DNA from: Paenibacillus sp. GSMTC-2017
Lineage (GTDB): Bacteria; Bacillota; Bacilli; Paenibacillales; Paenibacillaceae
Direction: 5' to 3'
Length of the DNA: 64,000 bases
Assembly: GCF_016019935.1 (NCBI RefSeq)
Contig: NZ_JAECMT010000002.1
Coordinates: 124,001-188,000 of the forward strand
Positions 42,458 to 52,784 of the stretch are shown here, piece by piece; positions within the stretch are counted from its first letter, which is position 1; every line of letters begins with the position of its first letter. The position numbers were made by a program, and so were the translations under genes. Below the pieces are notes generated by a model, which saw nothing but the letters and a program-made list of their open reading frames with translations, ran no database searches and had not been told where the DNA came from.

Positions 42458-43873
42458 TTATTTAATGAAAGTATGAATTGGGTGTCCAAGAGCAACTTCA
42501 GCTGCGTCAAGTACGATTTCACCAAGTGTTGGGTGAGCATGGATTGTAAGAGCGATATCTTCAAGAGTAGCGCCCATTTCAATACCAAGAGCAAGCTCAG
42601 CGATCATGTTAGAAGCTTCAATTCCGATAATTTGAGCGCCAAGAACAAGACCGGAGTCTGCATCAGCGACAAGTTTCACGAAACCTTCGTTTGCGTTAAG
42701 CGACATAGCACGTCCATTGATTGCGAACGGGAATTTGCCAACTTTAACGTTATGACCGTTGTCTTTTGCTTCTTTTTCGCTAAGTCCAACGCTTGCGCAT
42801 TCTGGATCAGAGAAACATACAGCAGGTACACATTTGTAATCGATAACGCTTGGCTGACCGGAAATTGCTTCAGCAGCTACGCGACCTTCGTACATTGCTT
42901 TGTGCGCAAGCGCAGGTCCAGCAATAATATCGCCGATTGCATAGATGTGAGGAATGTTCGTACGGCATTGCGCATCAACTTCAACCAAACCACGATCAGT
43001 CGTTTTCACGTTGATCAGGTCTAGGCCTAGCTCGCCATCCGTATTCGGACGACGACCTACAGTTACTAGCAAGTAGTCTGCAGTTACTTTTTCTTCTTTG
43101 TCACCAACTGTGTAAGTTACAGTTACATCGTTATCCGTTTGCTCAGCGCTTTTCGCTTGTGCACCAGTAATGATGTCAACATGAGTACTTTTCAGTTTCT
43201 TCGCAACGATGGAAGACATGTCTTTATCGAAGCCTGGAAGAATAGCATCAGAACCTTCGATAACAGTAACCTTCGTGCCGAATTTGGAGTACATTTGGCC
43301 AAGCTCAATACCGATATATCCGCCGCCGATTACTACAAGGCTTTTCGGAATTTCAGGAAGAGACAAGGCGCCAGTGGAAGAAACGATACGTCCGCTGAAT
43401 GGGAATGCTTTAAGCTCGATTGGACGTGAGCCTGTAGCGATAATACAGTTTTTAAAACGGTAACGAGGCGCTTCTTGATCGTTGAATACGCGCGCTTCGT
43501 TTTCGTTGATGAACATTACTTCACCTTGGAAGTATTGAACTTTGTTCGCTTTAAGCAAGGAAGCTACGCCGCCTGTAAGCTTTTTAACGATTCCGTTTTT
43601 GAATGCTTGAACTTTAGTGAAGTCAACTTTCGCTTCGCCAACTTCAATACCGAAAGCGGAAGCATGGCTGATGGATTCATATTGATGTGATGCCGAGATT
43701 AGCGCTTTGGAAGGAATACATCCAACGTTCAAACAAACGCCGCCAACATGTTCTTTGTCTACGATAAGCACATTTTGACCAAGTTGAGCTGCACGAATTG
43801 CTGCAACATATCCACCAGGACCTGCGCCAATGATTAGAGTATCAATATCTAATGAAGCATCTCCAACTACCAT
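42458..43873 (-). CDS. pdhD: Dihydrolipoyl dehydrogenase (E3)
   Basis: The E3 flavoenzyme of the pyruvate dehydrogenase complex; it re-oxidises dihydrolipoyl groups with NAD+. It has 471 aa, with FAD fold LIIGAGPGGYVAAI, redox disulfide GGVCLNVGCIPSK (about 42-54), NAD fold VVIGGGYIGIELG, and C-terminal active-site dyad IHAHPTLGE. RBS GGAGG lies 8 bases before the ATG. It is the last gene of pdhABCD, 3 bp after pdhC. Confidence 0.95.
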   Translation of the reverse strand: MVVGDASLDIDTLIIGAGPGGYVAAIRAAQLGQNVLIVDKEHVGGVCLNVGCIPSKALISASHQYESISHASAFGIEVGEAKVDFTKVQAFKNGIVKKLTGGVASLLKANKVQYFQGEVMFINENEARVFNDQEAPRYRFKNCIIATGSRPIELKAFPFSGRIVSSTGALSLPEIPKSLVVIGGGYIGIELGQMYSKFGTKVTVIEGSDAILPGFDKDMSSIVAKKLKSTHVDIITGAQAKSAEQTDNDVTVTYTVGDKEEKVTADYLLVTVGRRPNTDGELGLDLINVKTTDRGLVEVDAQCRTNIPHIYAIGDIIAGPALAHKAMYEGRVAAEAISGQPSVIDYKCVPAVCFSDPECASVGLSEKEAKDNGHNVKVGKFPFAINGRAMSLNANEGFVKLVADADSGLVLGAQIIGIEASNMIAELALGIEMGATLEDIALTIHAHPTLGEIVLDAAEVALGHPIHTFIK

Positions 43874-43876
43874 TCG

Positions 43877-45178
43877 TTAAACCTCCATTATGAACAGTTC
43901 AGGTTGACCCAGAAGCTGTTTGATATAATTCATAAAGTTTTGAGCAGTTGCGCCGTCGATTAAACGGTGGTCGAAGCTAAGGGAAAGCGCCATAACTGGA
44001 GCAGCTACAATCTCTCCGTCACGTACGATTGCTTTTTCAGTAATACGGCCAGTACCCAATATCGCAACTTCAGGGAAGTTGATTACTGGAGTAAAGAACA
44101 TACCGCCAGCAGATCCGATGTTGGAAATGGAAATTGTGCTTCCTCTTAGTTCATTAGCTGAAAGCTTGCCATCGCGGCCACGTACAGCTAGGTCACGGAT
44201 AGAGTCTGCAACCATAAAGAGGTTTTTACGATCAGCATCTTCGATAACAGGAACGATCAAGCCGTTGTCTGTATCTGTAGCGATACCGATGTTGTAATAT
44301 TTACGCAATACGATTTCTTGATTTTGCTCATCAAGCGTTGCATTCATAATAGGGAACTGACGGCATGCTGCCACCAATGCTTTTACGATGAACGGCAAGT
44401 AAGTAAGCTTGGAGCCTTTTTTCTCAGCATATGGCTTGTATTTCGCACGCAAAGCAACAAGCTCTGTTACGTCTACTTCATCCATGATCGTTACATGAGG
44501 AGCCGTGTATACCGATTTAACCATCGCGTTAGCGATTGCTTTACGGATACCTTTGAATGGTACGCGCTCTTCAGGACGATAAGCTGTGCCTGCTGCTACT
44601 GGTGCAGCAGCTTTTGGTGCTGCTTCTGCATTACTTTGTGCTTGTTCTGCAGCTGGAGCTTCAACTGCCCCTTGTGCTGGCGCGCCGCCGAATCCAGTTA
44701 CGTCATCACGAGTAATACGTCCGTTTTTACCAGTGCCGCTTACTTGTGTAAGGTCTACGCCCTTTTCACGAGCAAATTTGCGAACGCTTGGCGTTGCAAG
44801 AACTAATGAGTTAGTAGCTTTTACTTCAGCTTGAGGTGCAGGAGCCGCTGCCGGAGCAGGTGTGCTTGCAGCCGCTGGAGCAGCTTCTTCTTTTTTAGGT
44901 GCTTCTACTGCAGGAGCAGCTTGCTCTGGAACGTCACCTTCTGCGTCAATAATAGCAACTACGTCGCCAACATGACACACTTGACCGTCCTTTACAAACA
45001 CTTCTAGTACTTTGCCGTTAACTGGGCAAGGCACTTCCACAATAGCTTTATCGTTCTGTACTTCCAAAATAATATCATCGTCAGTCACTGTAGCACCCGG
45101 CTTAATGAGTACTTTAATAATTTCGCCTTCATGCAAGCCTTCGCCGAGTTCCGGGAATCGATATTCGAATTTAGCCAC
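43877..45178 (-). CDS. pdhC: Dihydrolipoamide acetyltransferase (E2)
   Basis: Core acetyltransferase of pyruvate dehydrogenase, 433 aa. One lipoyl domain (about 1-78) carries the lipoylated Lys in [12 protein letters not shown] long Ala/Pro-rich flexible linker follows ([17 protein letters not shown] region), then the E1/E3-binding domain [16 protein letters not shown] (about 129-144), and the catalytic domain ending in [15 protein letters not shown] with the active-site His. It sits 3 bp before pdhD and 65 bp after pdhB. The single lipoyl domain is usual for Bacillota. Confidence 0.95.
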   Translation of the reverse strand: MAKFEYRFPELGEGLHEGEIIKVLIKPGATVTDDDIILEVQNDKAIVEVPCPVNGKVLEVFVKDGQVCHVGDVVAIIDAEGDVPEQAAPAVEAPKKEEAAPAAASTPAPAAAPAPQAEVKATNSLVLATPSVRKFAREKGVDLTQVSGTGKNGRITRDDVTGFGGAPAQGAVEAPAAEQAQSNAEAAPKAAAPVAAGTAYRPEERVPFKGIRKAIANAMVKSVYTAPHVTIMDEVDVTELVALRAKYKPYAEKKGSKLTYLPFIVKALVAACRQFPIMNATLDEQNQEIVLRKYYNIGIATDTDNGLIVPVIEDADRKNLFMVADSIRDLAVRGRDGKLSANELRGSTISISNIGSAGGMFFTPVINFPEVAILGTGRITEKAIVRDGEIVAAPVMALSLSFDHRLIDGATAQNFMNYIKQLLGQPELFIMEV

Positions 45179-45243
45179 CGATGGTAACCTCCTTTGAAAT
45201 TCTAATCTTATGTGAGATGAAGAGTGTCGCCACTCTTCATGAA

Positions 45244-46221
45244 TTAAAAGTTAATTACTTTATGTGCAGCTGCAACAACGCGAGCTGTAGATGGCAACCA
45301 AGCATCTTCCACTTGTGCAAACGGATATACAGTATCTGGGCCAGCAACACGAAGAACTGGTGCTTCTAGGTGAAGAATAGCTTTTTCGTTAATTTGTGCA
45401 ATAACTTCCGCAGCTACTCCAGATGTTTTTTGCGCTTCTTGAACGACAATCGCACGGTTTGTTTTTTGGATAGAAGCTACAAGTGTATCAATATCCAAAG
45501 GTACAAGTGAACGAAGATCGATTACTTCAGCTTTAATGCCTTCTTTTTCAAGCTCATCAGCAGCTTTAACAGCTGTATGAACCATCATGCCGTAAGCGAT
45601 AATTGTAACGTCGCTACCTTCGCGAACAACGTTAGCTTTACCGATTTCAACTGTGTAGTCGCCTTCTGGAACTTCAGCTCTGAACGCATGGTACAGGTTA
45701 AGATGCTCCATAAAGAATACAGGGTCATTGTCACGAATTGCTGCGATCAATAGACCTTTTGCATCGTAAGGGTTTGAAGGAATTACAACTTTAATACCAG
45801 GTGTTTGAACTGCCAAACCTTCTAGTGAGTCAGTGTGCAATTCAGCCGCTTTTACACCGCCGCCGAAAGGCGTACGGAATACGATTGGTGAGTTGTAACG
45901 ACCGCCAGAACGGTAACGCATACGTGCTGCTTGGATAAACATTTGATCCATTGCTTCATATATAAAACCGACGAATTGAATTTCAGCAACTGGACGGAAT
46001 CCTTGGATACCCATACCAACTGCCAAACCGCCAATAGCAGATTCAGCAAGCGGTGTATCGAATACGCGCTCTTCGCCAAATTCACCTTGTAGTCCTTCAG
46101 TTGCACGGAATACGCCGCCGACCTTACCGACATCTTCACCGAATACTAATACGTTTGGATCGCGTTTAAGTTCAACGCGCATCGCATCACGGATCGCTTC
46201 TTTCATATTCATTTGAGCCAT
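45244..46221 (-). CDS. pdhB: Pyruvate dehydrogenase E1 component, beta subunit
   Basis: A 325-aa transketolase-like subunit that forms the alpha2beta2 thiamine-dependent E1 with pdhA. Marks include [20 protein letters not shown], the cofactor-side [18 protein letters not shown], and [18 protein letters not shown]. The proteins align from [11 protein letters not shown] at the start. It follows pdhA by 30 bp with RBS AGGAGG. It is part of a complete pdhABCD operon that feeds acetyl-CoA to the citric acid cycle and fatty acid synthesis. Confidence 0.95.
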   Translation of the reverse strand: MAQMNMKEAIRDAMRVELKRDPNVLVFGEDVGKVGGVFRATEGLQGEFGEERVFDTPLAESAIGGLAVGMGIQGFRPVAEIQFVGFIYEAMDQMFIQAARMRYRSGGRYNSPIVFRTPFGGGVKAAELHTDSLEGLAVQTPGIKVVIPSNPYDAKGLLIAAIRDNDPVFFMEHLNLYHAFRAEVPEGDYTVEIGKANVVREGSDVTIIAYGMMVHTAVKAADELEKEGIKAEVIDLRSLVPLDIDTLVASIQKTNRAIVVQEAQKTSGVAAEVIAQINEKAILHLEAPVLRVAGPDTVYPFAQVEDAWLPSTARVVAAAHKVINF

Positions 46222-46251
46222 GTTAATAGATCCTCCTTTGCTTAGGGCTTA

Positions 46252-47328
<1,077 letters not shown>

Positions 47329-47376
47329 TCACCTCAATCGAAATATTTGAAAATCGTGTATCTCTGTTATAGAATT

Positions 47377-47406
47377 ATTATAACCCTGTTTAACGATATT
47401 GGTCAA
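47377..47406 (-). promoter_or_regulatory. SigA promoter of the pdh operon
   Basis: On the minus strand TTGACC, 18-bp spacer, TATAAT. The transcript would start near 47370, about 50 bases before the pdhA ATG. Confidence 0.8.
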
Positions 47407-47604
47407 AGCAAAAAACAAAAAAAACGTTGATTATTCGCCCTTTCTAGTCATTCTGTCACAAAATTGTATATGCTACAGAGTTAAAAAAACAGTATAACAG
47501 CATAATACAACAGCAAAATAATACAAGCTTGTCCCTTCTTCACCTTACTATTGTTTACCCACTGTAGCCGTATTCCATTCAATAATACAGAAGGAGAATT
47601 TACA

Positions 47605-48342
47605 ATGTCCGATGATCGTTATTTAAAACGAACTATTTTGAAAGAAACAGTAACCAGCAAATGGCTGCCAGAAGGTGAACGCAATTTACGCGTATTCCTT
47701 CCTCCTGGTTATAACGACTTGCTTAGTTACCCTGTTGTATTTTGCCAAGATGGCGAAGATTTTTTCAACTTTGGCCGAATCGCTACAACAGCAACTAAAC
47801 TTATTTTAGACGAAGGATTAGAACCTTTCATTATAGTAGGCGTCGATGTGGACAAAAAGGTTCGTACAGCCGAGTATGCTCCTGATGGAGATCGTCACGC
47901 CGCTTATGTTCGTTTCTTTGCTGAGGAACTGTTGCCGTTTATCGAGGAACGTTTCCCCGTTCGACGTGAACCTGAGCATCGATTATTAGCAGGCGACTCA
48001 CTTGGCGGTTCAGTGTCCCTTCACATTGCACTGCAATACCCTCAATTGTTCACTCGAGTTATGTCTTTGTCTGGTGCATACTACGGCATGTCACAAAGCA
48101 TTATTGGCAACTGCTATGACCTCAGTTGGCTAACTATTTATATGATTGTCGGGTTACAAGAAACTGCTTTCGAAACCGATACGGGAGTATATGATTTTGT
48201 CGCAATCAATCGTAATGCTAAGGCACTTCTGGAGCAAAAGGATGCCAACATCTTTTATGAAGAAAAAGATGGCAAGCATCAATGGGGATTCTGGCAACAA
48301 GAAGTACCTCAAGCTTTGCGCTTCTTTATTGAAGTAGAATAA
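47605..48342 (+). CDS. Esterase family alpha/beta hydrolase
   Basis: A 245-aa serine esterase of the enterochelin-esterase/YbbA-like group. The nucleophile elbow is AGDSLGGSVS (about 132-141). The early motif LRVFLPPGYNDLLSYPVVF, followed by CQDGEDFF, is typical of this family, and the catalytic His is in KHQWGFW near the end. I chose ATG 47605 because AGAAGGAGA lies 7 bases upstream; the frame runs to 47551. The substrate, such as a siderophore ester or a small acyl ester, is unknown, and no siderophore genes are adjacent. It is divergent from the pdh operon. Confidence 0.88.
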   Translation: MSDDRYLKRTILKETVTSKWLPEGERNLRVFLPPGYNDLLSYPVVFCQDGEDFFNFGRIATTATKLILDEGLEPFIIVGVDVDKKVRTAEYAPDGDRHAAYVRFFAEELLPFIEERFPVRREPEHRLLAGDSLGGSVSLHIALQYPQLFTRVMSLSGAYYGMSQSIIGNCYDLSWLTIYMIVGLQETAFETDTGVYDFVAINRNAKALLEQKDANIFYEEKDGKHQWGFWQQEVPQALRFFIEVE

Positions 48343-48363
48343 CGTTCATATAATGACAGAAGA

Positions 48364-48410
48364 AAAGGCTGACTAGACGTTGGATTTATTCCAGCGCCAA
48401 GTCGGCCTTT
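48364..48410. terminator. Bidirectional terminator between esterase and phosphatase genes
   Basis: AAAGGCTGACT pairs with AGTCGGCCTTT through a 25-base internal region that itself pairs (TGGA/TCCA). It overlaps the last codons of the phosphatase gene, with T-rich tails both ways. Confidence 0.8.
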
Positions 48411-48895
48411 ATTTGTTTGAGGAGCGCTCTGCATCCTTCATCTACTAGTTCATATACAAACGGGAAATTCCCTTCATAGTATGGGTCCGGCACATCCGCT
48501 ATCCCACGGTCTGGCAACAACTCCATGAAGGTTAATACTTTAGCACTGCTACCATTCGCTGCTCCAATCTTCGGGACAGCATTTGTTATTAGCTCGTTAA
48601 CATCTTTTAAATTTTTTGTATCCATACAAATGAGGTAATGAAATGAGCTGAAATCTGCCTTATCAACCAAGCGCGATTTCATTCCTTCATATGAAATTTG
48701 ATGTTCATCGAGTATTTTTCTCGTTCCTTCATGAGGCGGATGTCCAAGATGCCAATCACCTGTCCCGGCAGAATCAATTTCGATTCGATCTGACAAACCT
48801 TCTTCTTTGACCAAATGACGCATAACAGCTTCGGCCATTGGTGATCGGCAAATGTTACCTAGACATACAAACAAAATTCGTGCTGCTGACTTCAT
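48386..48895 (-). CDS. Low-molecular-weight protein-tyrosine phosphatase
   Basis: A 169-aa phosphatase. The P-loop VCLGNICRSPMAEAV (Cys11, Arg17) is complete, and the general-acid Asp is in VPDPYYEG near 130. This family dephosphorylates protein tyrosine or arginine residues (YwlE/YfkJ type). The residue after the first Ile in the P-loop, part of the Tyr/Arg specificity switch, is Cys-Arg preceded by Ile, which does not decide between the two. It is 3 bp downstream of the TRIC-like channel gene and probably co-transcribed. Confidence 0.92.
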   Translation of the reverse strand: MKSAARILFVCLGNICRSPMAEAVMRHLVKEEGLSDRIEIDSAGTGDWHLGHPPHEGTRKILDEHQISYEGMKSRLVDKADFSSFHYLICMDTKNLKDVNELITNAVPKIGAANGSSAKVLTFMELLPDRGIADVPDPYYEGNFPFVYELVDEGCRALLKQIKADLALE

Positions 48896-48898
48896 CGA

Positions 48899-49573
48899 TC
48901 AAACATCTCTTTTCTCAAATTGGTTTCGGGTTGTTCCAGGTAAAACAGGATCAGTAATAAATGCTCCTTTCAGTGAGCGACGCGGCAACTTCCACTTGAA
49001 ATAAACCGATAACATACGGAACGTAATTATAATAACAAACAGAATAAGCAACTCAGTAGTTGTAACAAACCAGCCGAGACCAATAGCTAGTCCTGCTAGC
49101 ATTGCCCATACTGCGTAAATTTCATCCTTCAACACAAGCGGTTTACGTCCAGCCAGTACATCACGGATAATACCTCCGCCTATTCCAGTCATCATCGCTG
49201 CTACTAGAACGGCACTTATAGGATGTCCCATCTTCGTTGCATAGAGTGCGCCCTGAATTGCGAATGCAGATAATCCTATTGCGTCAAAAAAAGCTTCACT
49301 GCGACGCCAACGCAATATCCATCTGACAGGCAATAAAAAGGCAATTGTCATAGCGATGAGTGCAATTTTTAATAAATAACCTTGATTCCAGATCGAAGTT
49401 ACAGGTAAGCCAATAAGCAAATTTCGAACGACTCCCCCACCGAATGCGGTCACAAGTCCAAGAACGTACACGCCTAAGATGTCATATTCTTCTTCCATCG
49501 CCACAACCGCGCCGCTTACTGCGAAGGCTATCGTTCCGATGATGCTGAATATGTTGAAAATATCCATACCCAC
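48899..49573 (-). CDS. TRIC-like cation channel family protein (UPF0126)
   Basis: A 224-aa seven-TM protein made of two homologous three-helix halves. The double signature is GLVTAFGGGVVRNLLIG (about 39-55) and AAMMTGIGGGIIRDVLAGRKPLVL (about 125-148). Bacterial members of the trimeric intracellular cation channel family conduct K+. Its start is GTG 49573, with GGGG 9 bases upstream; ATG 49567 is a possible alternative. The C-terminal tail (about 195-224) is longer than in minimal members. It is divergent from thiN. Confidence 0.88.
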   Translation of the reverse strand: MGMDIFNIFSIIGTIAFAVSGAVVAMEEEYDILGVYVLGLVTAFGGGVVRNLLIGLPVTSIWNQGYLLKIALIAMTIAFLLPVRWILRWRRSEAFFDAIGLSAFAIQGALYATKMGHPISAVLVAAMMTGIGGGIIRDVLAGRKPLVLKDEIYAVWAMLAGLAIGLGWFVTTTELLILFVIIITFRMLSVYFKWKLPRRSLKGAFITDPVLPGTTRNQFEKRDV

Positions 49574-49679
49574 AGCTTATGTCCCCGCTTCCCGATCTAT
49601 ATACAAAATGAAGTGGTCGTACCATCCCTTACCATTTTAGCGCCGCTCTAACTACTTGGCAACGACTAATTTCGACTAA

Positions 49680-49708
49680 TTGTCGGATGATCATTTAAAC
49701 GATATACT
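49680..49708 (+). promoter_or_regulatory. SigA-type promoter of thiN
   Basis: TTGTCG, 17 bp, TATACT, about 55 bp before the thiN ATG. Confidence 0.65.
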
Positions 49709-49765
49709 GAAACTCATGTACATTTTTGCACAATATCGAAGGCTTGAAAGGATGACCACATAAGT

Positions 49766-50404
49766 ATGAAACAACGGATCGTTATTTGCACCGGAGGCAG
49801 TCTTGGCCCATGGGCACTTAATCATATTAATGAAGAAGATATTTTAATAGGTGCTGACAGCGGTGCCCGCTTCCTAATCGAACAAGGATATTGGCCAGAA
49901 ATCGCAATTGGTGACTTTGATTCTGTCTCTCCAGAAGAAATGGAGCAAATTAGAGATCGAAGCCACCGTACAATCGAATGTGATCCCATAGACAAAAATT
50001 ATACAGATACTGAAATGGCCTTTAGACTAGCATTAGATATGAAACCTGCTTGCATTTTACTTCTTGGAGCATTAGGCAGTCGCTTTGACCATTCACTTAG
50101 TAACATCCATTTACTCAATCTCGCACTTGAGAGCGGCATTGAAGCTATGGTCATCGACAGCAACAATTGTATTCGCCTCATCAATGACACTACAACAATT
50201 ACACCTAGCCAATACAAGCAAGTATCGCTCCTTCCGCTTTCATTAGAAGTATCAGGAATCACGCTTACAGGATTTCAATACCCGTTGCGTAATGCTACGA
50301 TCAAGATTGGTGAATCAATTGGCATAAGCAACGTTCTTTTAGAAGAACAAGGAACTATTGAACTTAAGCAAGGCCATCTGCTTGTTATCCAAAGCAGTGA
50401 CTAA
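49766..50404 (+). CDS. thiN: Thiamine pyrophosphokinase
   Basis: Makes thiamine diphosphate from thiamine and ATP; 212 aa. The catalytic N-terminal half has ADSGARFLIEQGYWP (about 31-45) and IGDFDSVSPEEME, with Asp residues that bind metal. The C-terminal beta-sandwich binds thiamine: LGALGSRFDHSLSNIHLL (about 108-125), SRFDH being a hallmark. The next residues form VSLLPLSLEVSGITLTGFQY. It overlaps the convergent MutS2-like gene end by 4 bp. No TPP riboswitch was seen upstream. Confidence 0.93.
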   Translation: MKQRIVICTGGSLGPWALNHINEEDILIGADSGARFLIEQGYWPEIAIGDFDSVSPEEMEQIRDRSHRTIECDPIDKNYTDTEMAFRLALDMKPACILLLGALGSRFDHSLSNIHLLNLALESGIEAMVIDSNNCIRLINDTTTITPSQYKQVSLLPLSLEVSGITLTGFQYPLRNATIKIGESIGISNVLLEEQGTIELKQGHLLVIQSSD

Positions 50405-52413
50405 CGCTGCTGATCTTGCGATATCGTTATTTCCAGACCTTCCACATGCTTTCGGCTCATCGAATGACGAATCTTTCTATTTTCTTTCGACTCGAATACG
50501 ATATCCAGATCATATGTTTCATCAGGGTACAGCTTTTCTTTAGGAATATATATTTTTAACCTCTTATGATTGAAGCTTAGTTTCTCTTCTTTCACTTGAA
50601 CGATAACGACACCTTTAACATCTGCGGGCTGGTATACAACACCAGCTCTTTTTAGCGGGTAAATCCACACAACATCGCCTTTTTCGAACTTCTTTTTTAT
50701 CGGCGCATTATTGTCACTTTGAGATCGGCCTCCATTTGCAGAATCCTTAGCATTAAATTCGTTACTCACATCTAATTTCAGTTTGTTTTTATCAACGTTA
50801 TGTTTGTTCCTTTTGGTACTCTCGCTCACTATTACTGATTCACTTTCATATCTAGTTGCTTCTGGTATTTCAATACGTGCAGCATTGTTTCTACCTAATA
50901 GTAACTTCTCTGCTCGGATCACAACTGTTTCGGGCAAACCATACCTCCTCGCTATCGCAAATGCTTGGCTATCTCCAGCTTCTCCGATCTCTAGACGGTA
51001 AAGAGGTTGTAACGTTTCTGGGTCAAAAGCCATTCTTCCGTTCTGACAACCTTTCGTTTTGGCCGCAAACGTTTTTATTTCATTAAAATGTGTAGTTGCT
51101 ACCACTAATGCATCCCGTTCCAGAAACTGTTCTAATACTGCTATCGATAATGCTATCCCTTCCGTCGGATCAGTACCAGCTGCAAGTTCATCTAACAATA
51201 GTAATGATCTTGGGCCAGCATGTTTCAACATTTCACCTAACACGGTAATGTGGGAGGAAAACGTACTTAAGTTTTGTTCCAAGCTTTGACCGTCACCAAC
51301 ATCTGCGACAATGTGCTTAAATAGTCCTAGCTTACTACCCTGTTCAGCTGGTATGAGCAGACCTGATTGATTCATAATCGTGAACAATCCGATCGTCTTG
51401 AGTGTTACCGTTTTACCGCCCGTATTAGGTCCGGTAATCATTAACTGTTTCCAGCCTATCCCTAGTTCAACATCAAGTGGAATACTAGCTTGAGGTAAAA
51501 AGGGATGTTTCGCGCCAACTAACTTAATGATAGGCTCATCACAAATCTCGATCCGTTTGCCTCCGCAGCTTCTAGCGAACTTAGCTCTAGCCATTAAATA
51601 GTCTAACGAGGCCATCGCTTGCACATTCGTTTTTAACTCTGAACTGTAGTCATCAGCCAACTGTGACAATTTGGATAAGATAACCGTTCTCTCACGATCT
51701 TCTGATGTTTTCCACTGCTGTAACTCTCTTTGAAGTTCAGTTACTTCAGTAGGTTCAATGAACACAGTCTGCCCGCTTGATGATTCATCAAGTACAGATC
51801 CCGGAACATGTTTACGAAGCTCGCGTTTAACTGAAAGAACAAATCTTTCGCTTCGTTTACTTATAACGTTTTCTTGTAAGAAACTTCGATATTTACCCAT
51901 TGCTTGTTCCATTCTGCGATGGATCTTATCTTCTGCAGAATAGATTTGTCTACGAATATAGGCTAGATCAGCACTTGCTTCATCCCGTAAAATGCCATAG
52001 CGAAGACATCGTTCTAGCTCTTCTCGAAGTAGAGGGCAATCATGCATGGAATCTGCGTAACCTGATATCGTCGGAGCAATATGGCGCTTACTATTCATAT
52101 ATCTTTTCATTTGCGCAACCGAAGTTAACCAAACGACAAGTTGTTCGAGCTCTTGTTCTGTATAGATTCGACCCTTCCCTAAAAGTGATAAAAATGGTTC
52201 AATCCCATCCATTGCTGACAATGGAATACTTGCTCCGCTTGCGAGTAACTCAGCTCCTTCGAATGTTTCTTGCTGCCAAGCAAGTACCCTCCCATAATCA
52301 GAGCTTGGTTTCATTCCTTCTGCAAGCTTCTTTCCAGCAGGTGATACAGCCATACTTACAACGATCTCTTTTACTTTTGAAAATTCTAATTTGACCAGTG
52401 TTGCTTCGTTCAT
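50401..52413 (-). CDS. MutS2-family ATPase lacking the Smr domain
   Basis: A 670-aa ABC-type ATPase related to MutS2. It has a lever/clamp coiled-coil region (about 1-300, including the clamp segment around KVKRELRKHVPGSVLDESSS) and ATPase domain about 310-530: Walker A GPNTGGKTVTLK, LLLDELAAGTDP and the histidine switch VATTHF. A KOW-like small beta domain is at about 590-640 (KKKFEKGDVVWIYPLKRAG). MutS2 of B. subtilis has about 785 aa and ends in a Smr nuclease; this protein stops after the KOW-like domain. It lacks MutS mismatch domains. In B. subtilis, MutS2 acts on stalled or collided ribosomes. RBS GGAGGA lies 7 bases upstream. The gene sits behind an attenuator-like leader. Confidence 0.88.
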   Translation of the reverse strand: MNEATLVKLEFSKVKEIVVSMAVSPAGKKLAEGMKPSSDYGRVLAWQQETFEGAELLASGASIPLSAMDGIEPFLSLLGKGRIYTEQELEQLVVWLTSVAQMKRYMNSKRHIAPTISGYADSMHDCPLLREELERCLRYGILRDEASADLAYIRRQIYSAEDKIHRRMEQAMGKYRSFLQENVISKRSERFVLSVKRELRKHVPGSVLDESSSGQTVFIEPTEVTELQRELQQWKTSEDRERTVILSKLSQLADDYSSELKTNVQAMASLDYLMARAKFARSCGGKRIEICDEPIIKLVGAKHPFLPQASIPLDVELGIGWKQLMITGPNTGGKTVTLKTIGLFTIMNQSGLLIPAEQGSKLGLFKHIVADVGDGQSLEQNLSTFSSHITVLGEMLKHAGPRSLLLLDELAAGTDPTEGIALSIAVLEQFLERDALVVATTHFNEIKTFAAKTKGCQNGRMAFDPETLQPLYRLEIGEAGDSQAFAIARRYGLPETVVIRAEKLLLGRNNAARIEIPEATRYESESVIVSESTKRNKHNVDKNKLKLDVSNEFNAKDSANGGRSQSDNNAPIKKKFEKGDVVWIYPLKRAGVVYQPADVKGVVIVQVKEEKLSFNHKRLKIYIPKEKLYPDETYDLDIVFESKENRKIRHSMSRKHVEGLEITISQDQQR

Positions 52414-52437
52414 TGCTAATTCCTCCTTTTTTTGGGC

Positions 52438-52482
52438 AAAAAAATAGACAGGAACAGAACGCGGGCGCGCTCCATTCCTGTC
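52438..52482 (-). terminator. Second leader terminator (T2), directly before the MutS2-like gene
   Basis: GACAGGAA/TTCCTGTC closing stem with a GC-rich inner stem (GCGCGCCCGCG), then TATTTTTTTG. It ends 12 bases upstream of the gene's GGAGGA. Confidence 0.9.
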
Positions 52483-52548
52483 CTTAAACGATGATATACC
52501 TGAACGACTTAAATGTTATAAGCATAATTGCTCACAAAAAATAAGCAT

Positions 52549-52575
52549 AAAAAAACCGCGCTGCTAGAGCACGGT
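52549..52575 (-). terminator. First leader terminator (T1)
   Basis: CCGTGCT-CTAGC-AGCGCGG stem, one G-U pair, followed by seven T. It lies 136 bp upstream of the MutS2-like ATG and 147 bp downstream of the uORF stop. Confidence 0.9.
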
Positions 52576-52748
52576 GATCAGGCCATCATCCCGTAGGCGT
52601 CAGGCGGAAATCCACATGTTCTCAACTCTTGGCATCAGATCACGAAATTAAGCCTCTGAAAACACACAACTCATAATGAGCGTATGTCCAGTGCCATATC
52701 AATGGTCTGACTTTATCCAATTTATGAGTTAAGAACACCTGCAAACAT
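52576..52748 (-). promoter_or_regulatory. Attenuator-like leader RNA with alternative pairings
   Basis: The uORF segment 52722-52736 can pair in two exclusive ways. One is 9 perfect base pairs, TTATGAGTT/AACTCATAA, with 52668-52676. The other is 11 pairs with one G-U, GAGTTAAGAAC/GTTCTCAACTC, with 52618-52628. Further down, GATCAC at 52638-52643 can pair with GTGATC at 52574-52579, which would interfere with T1. This is the geometry of transcription attenuation controlled by a ribosome on the uORF. No T-box, SAM, lysine or other riboswitch core that I know is present. Confidence 0.65.
52722..52748 (-). CDS. Leader peptide (uORF), 8 codons
   Basis: ATG to TAA encodes MFAGVLNS. The ribosome binding site AAAGGGG lies exactly 8 bases upstream of the ATG, as strong as any gene in the window. 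It begins about 30 bases after the predicted transcription start. The last codons form one side of both leader pairings, so ribosome occupancy would decide the RNA fold. The peptide does not look like an amino-acid-rich attenuator leader, which argues for stalling by an antibiotic or by slow translation in general. Confidence 0.65.
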   Translation of the reverse strand: MFAGVLNS

Positions 52749-52784
52749 TAAAATTTCCCCTTTCGCCATTCAAAAACTACTTTT

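Noticed and set aside
42449..43024. 191-codon ORF opposite pdhD
   Set aside because: Shadow frame, no RBS, and the pdhD reading frame has all motifs.
44318..44806. 162-codon ORF opposite pdhC
   Set aside because: Shadow of the Ala/Pro-rich pdhC linker, with Cys-rich low-complexity composition.
49574..49765. TPP riboswitch before thiN
   Set aside because: No CTGAGA or similar thi-box block is present; only a simple promoter is seen.
52576..52748. T-box, 6S RNA or a known metabolite riboswitch in the leader
   Set aside because: No GGGTGG-type T-box bulge, no long 6S-like rod across the full length, and no known aptamer core; the uORF and alternative pairings explain the region better.
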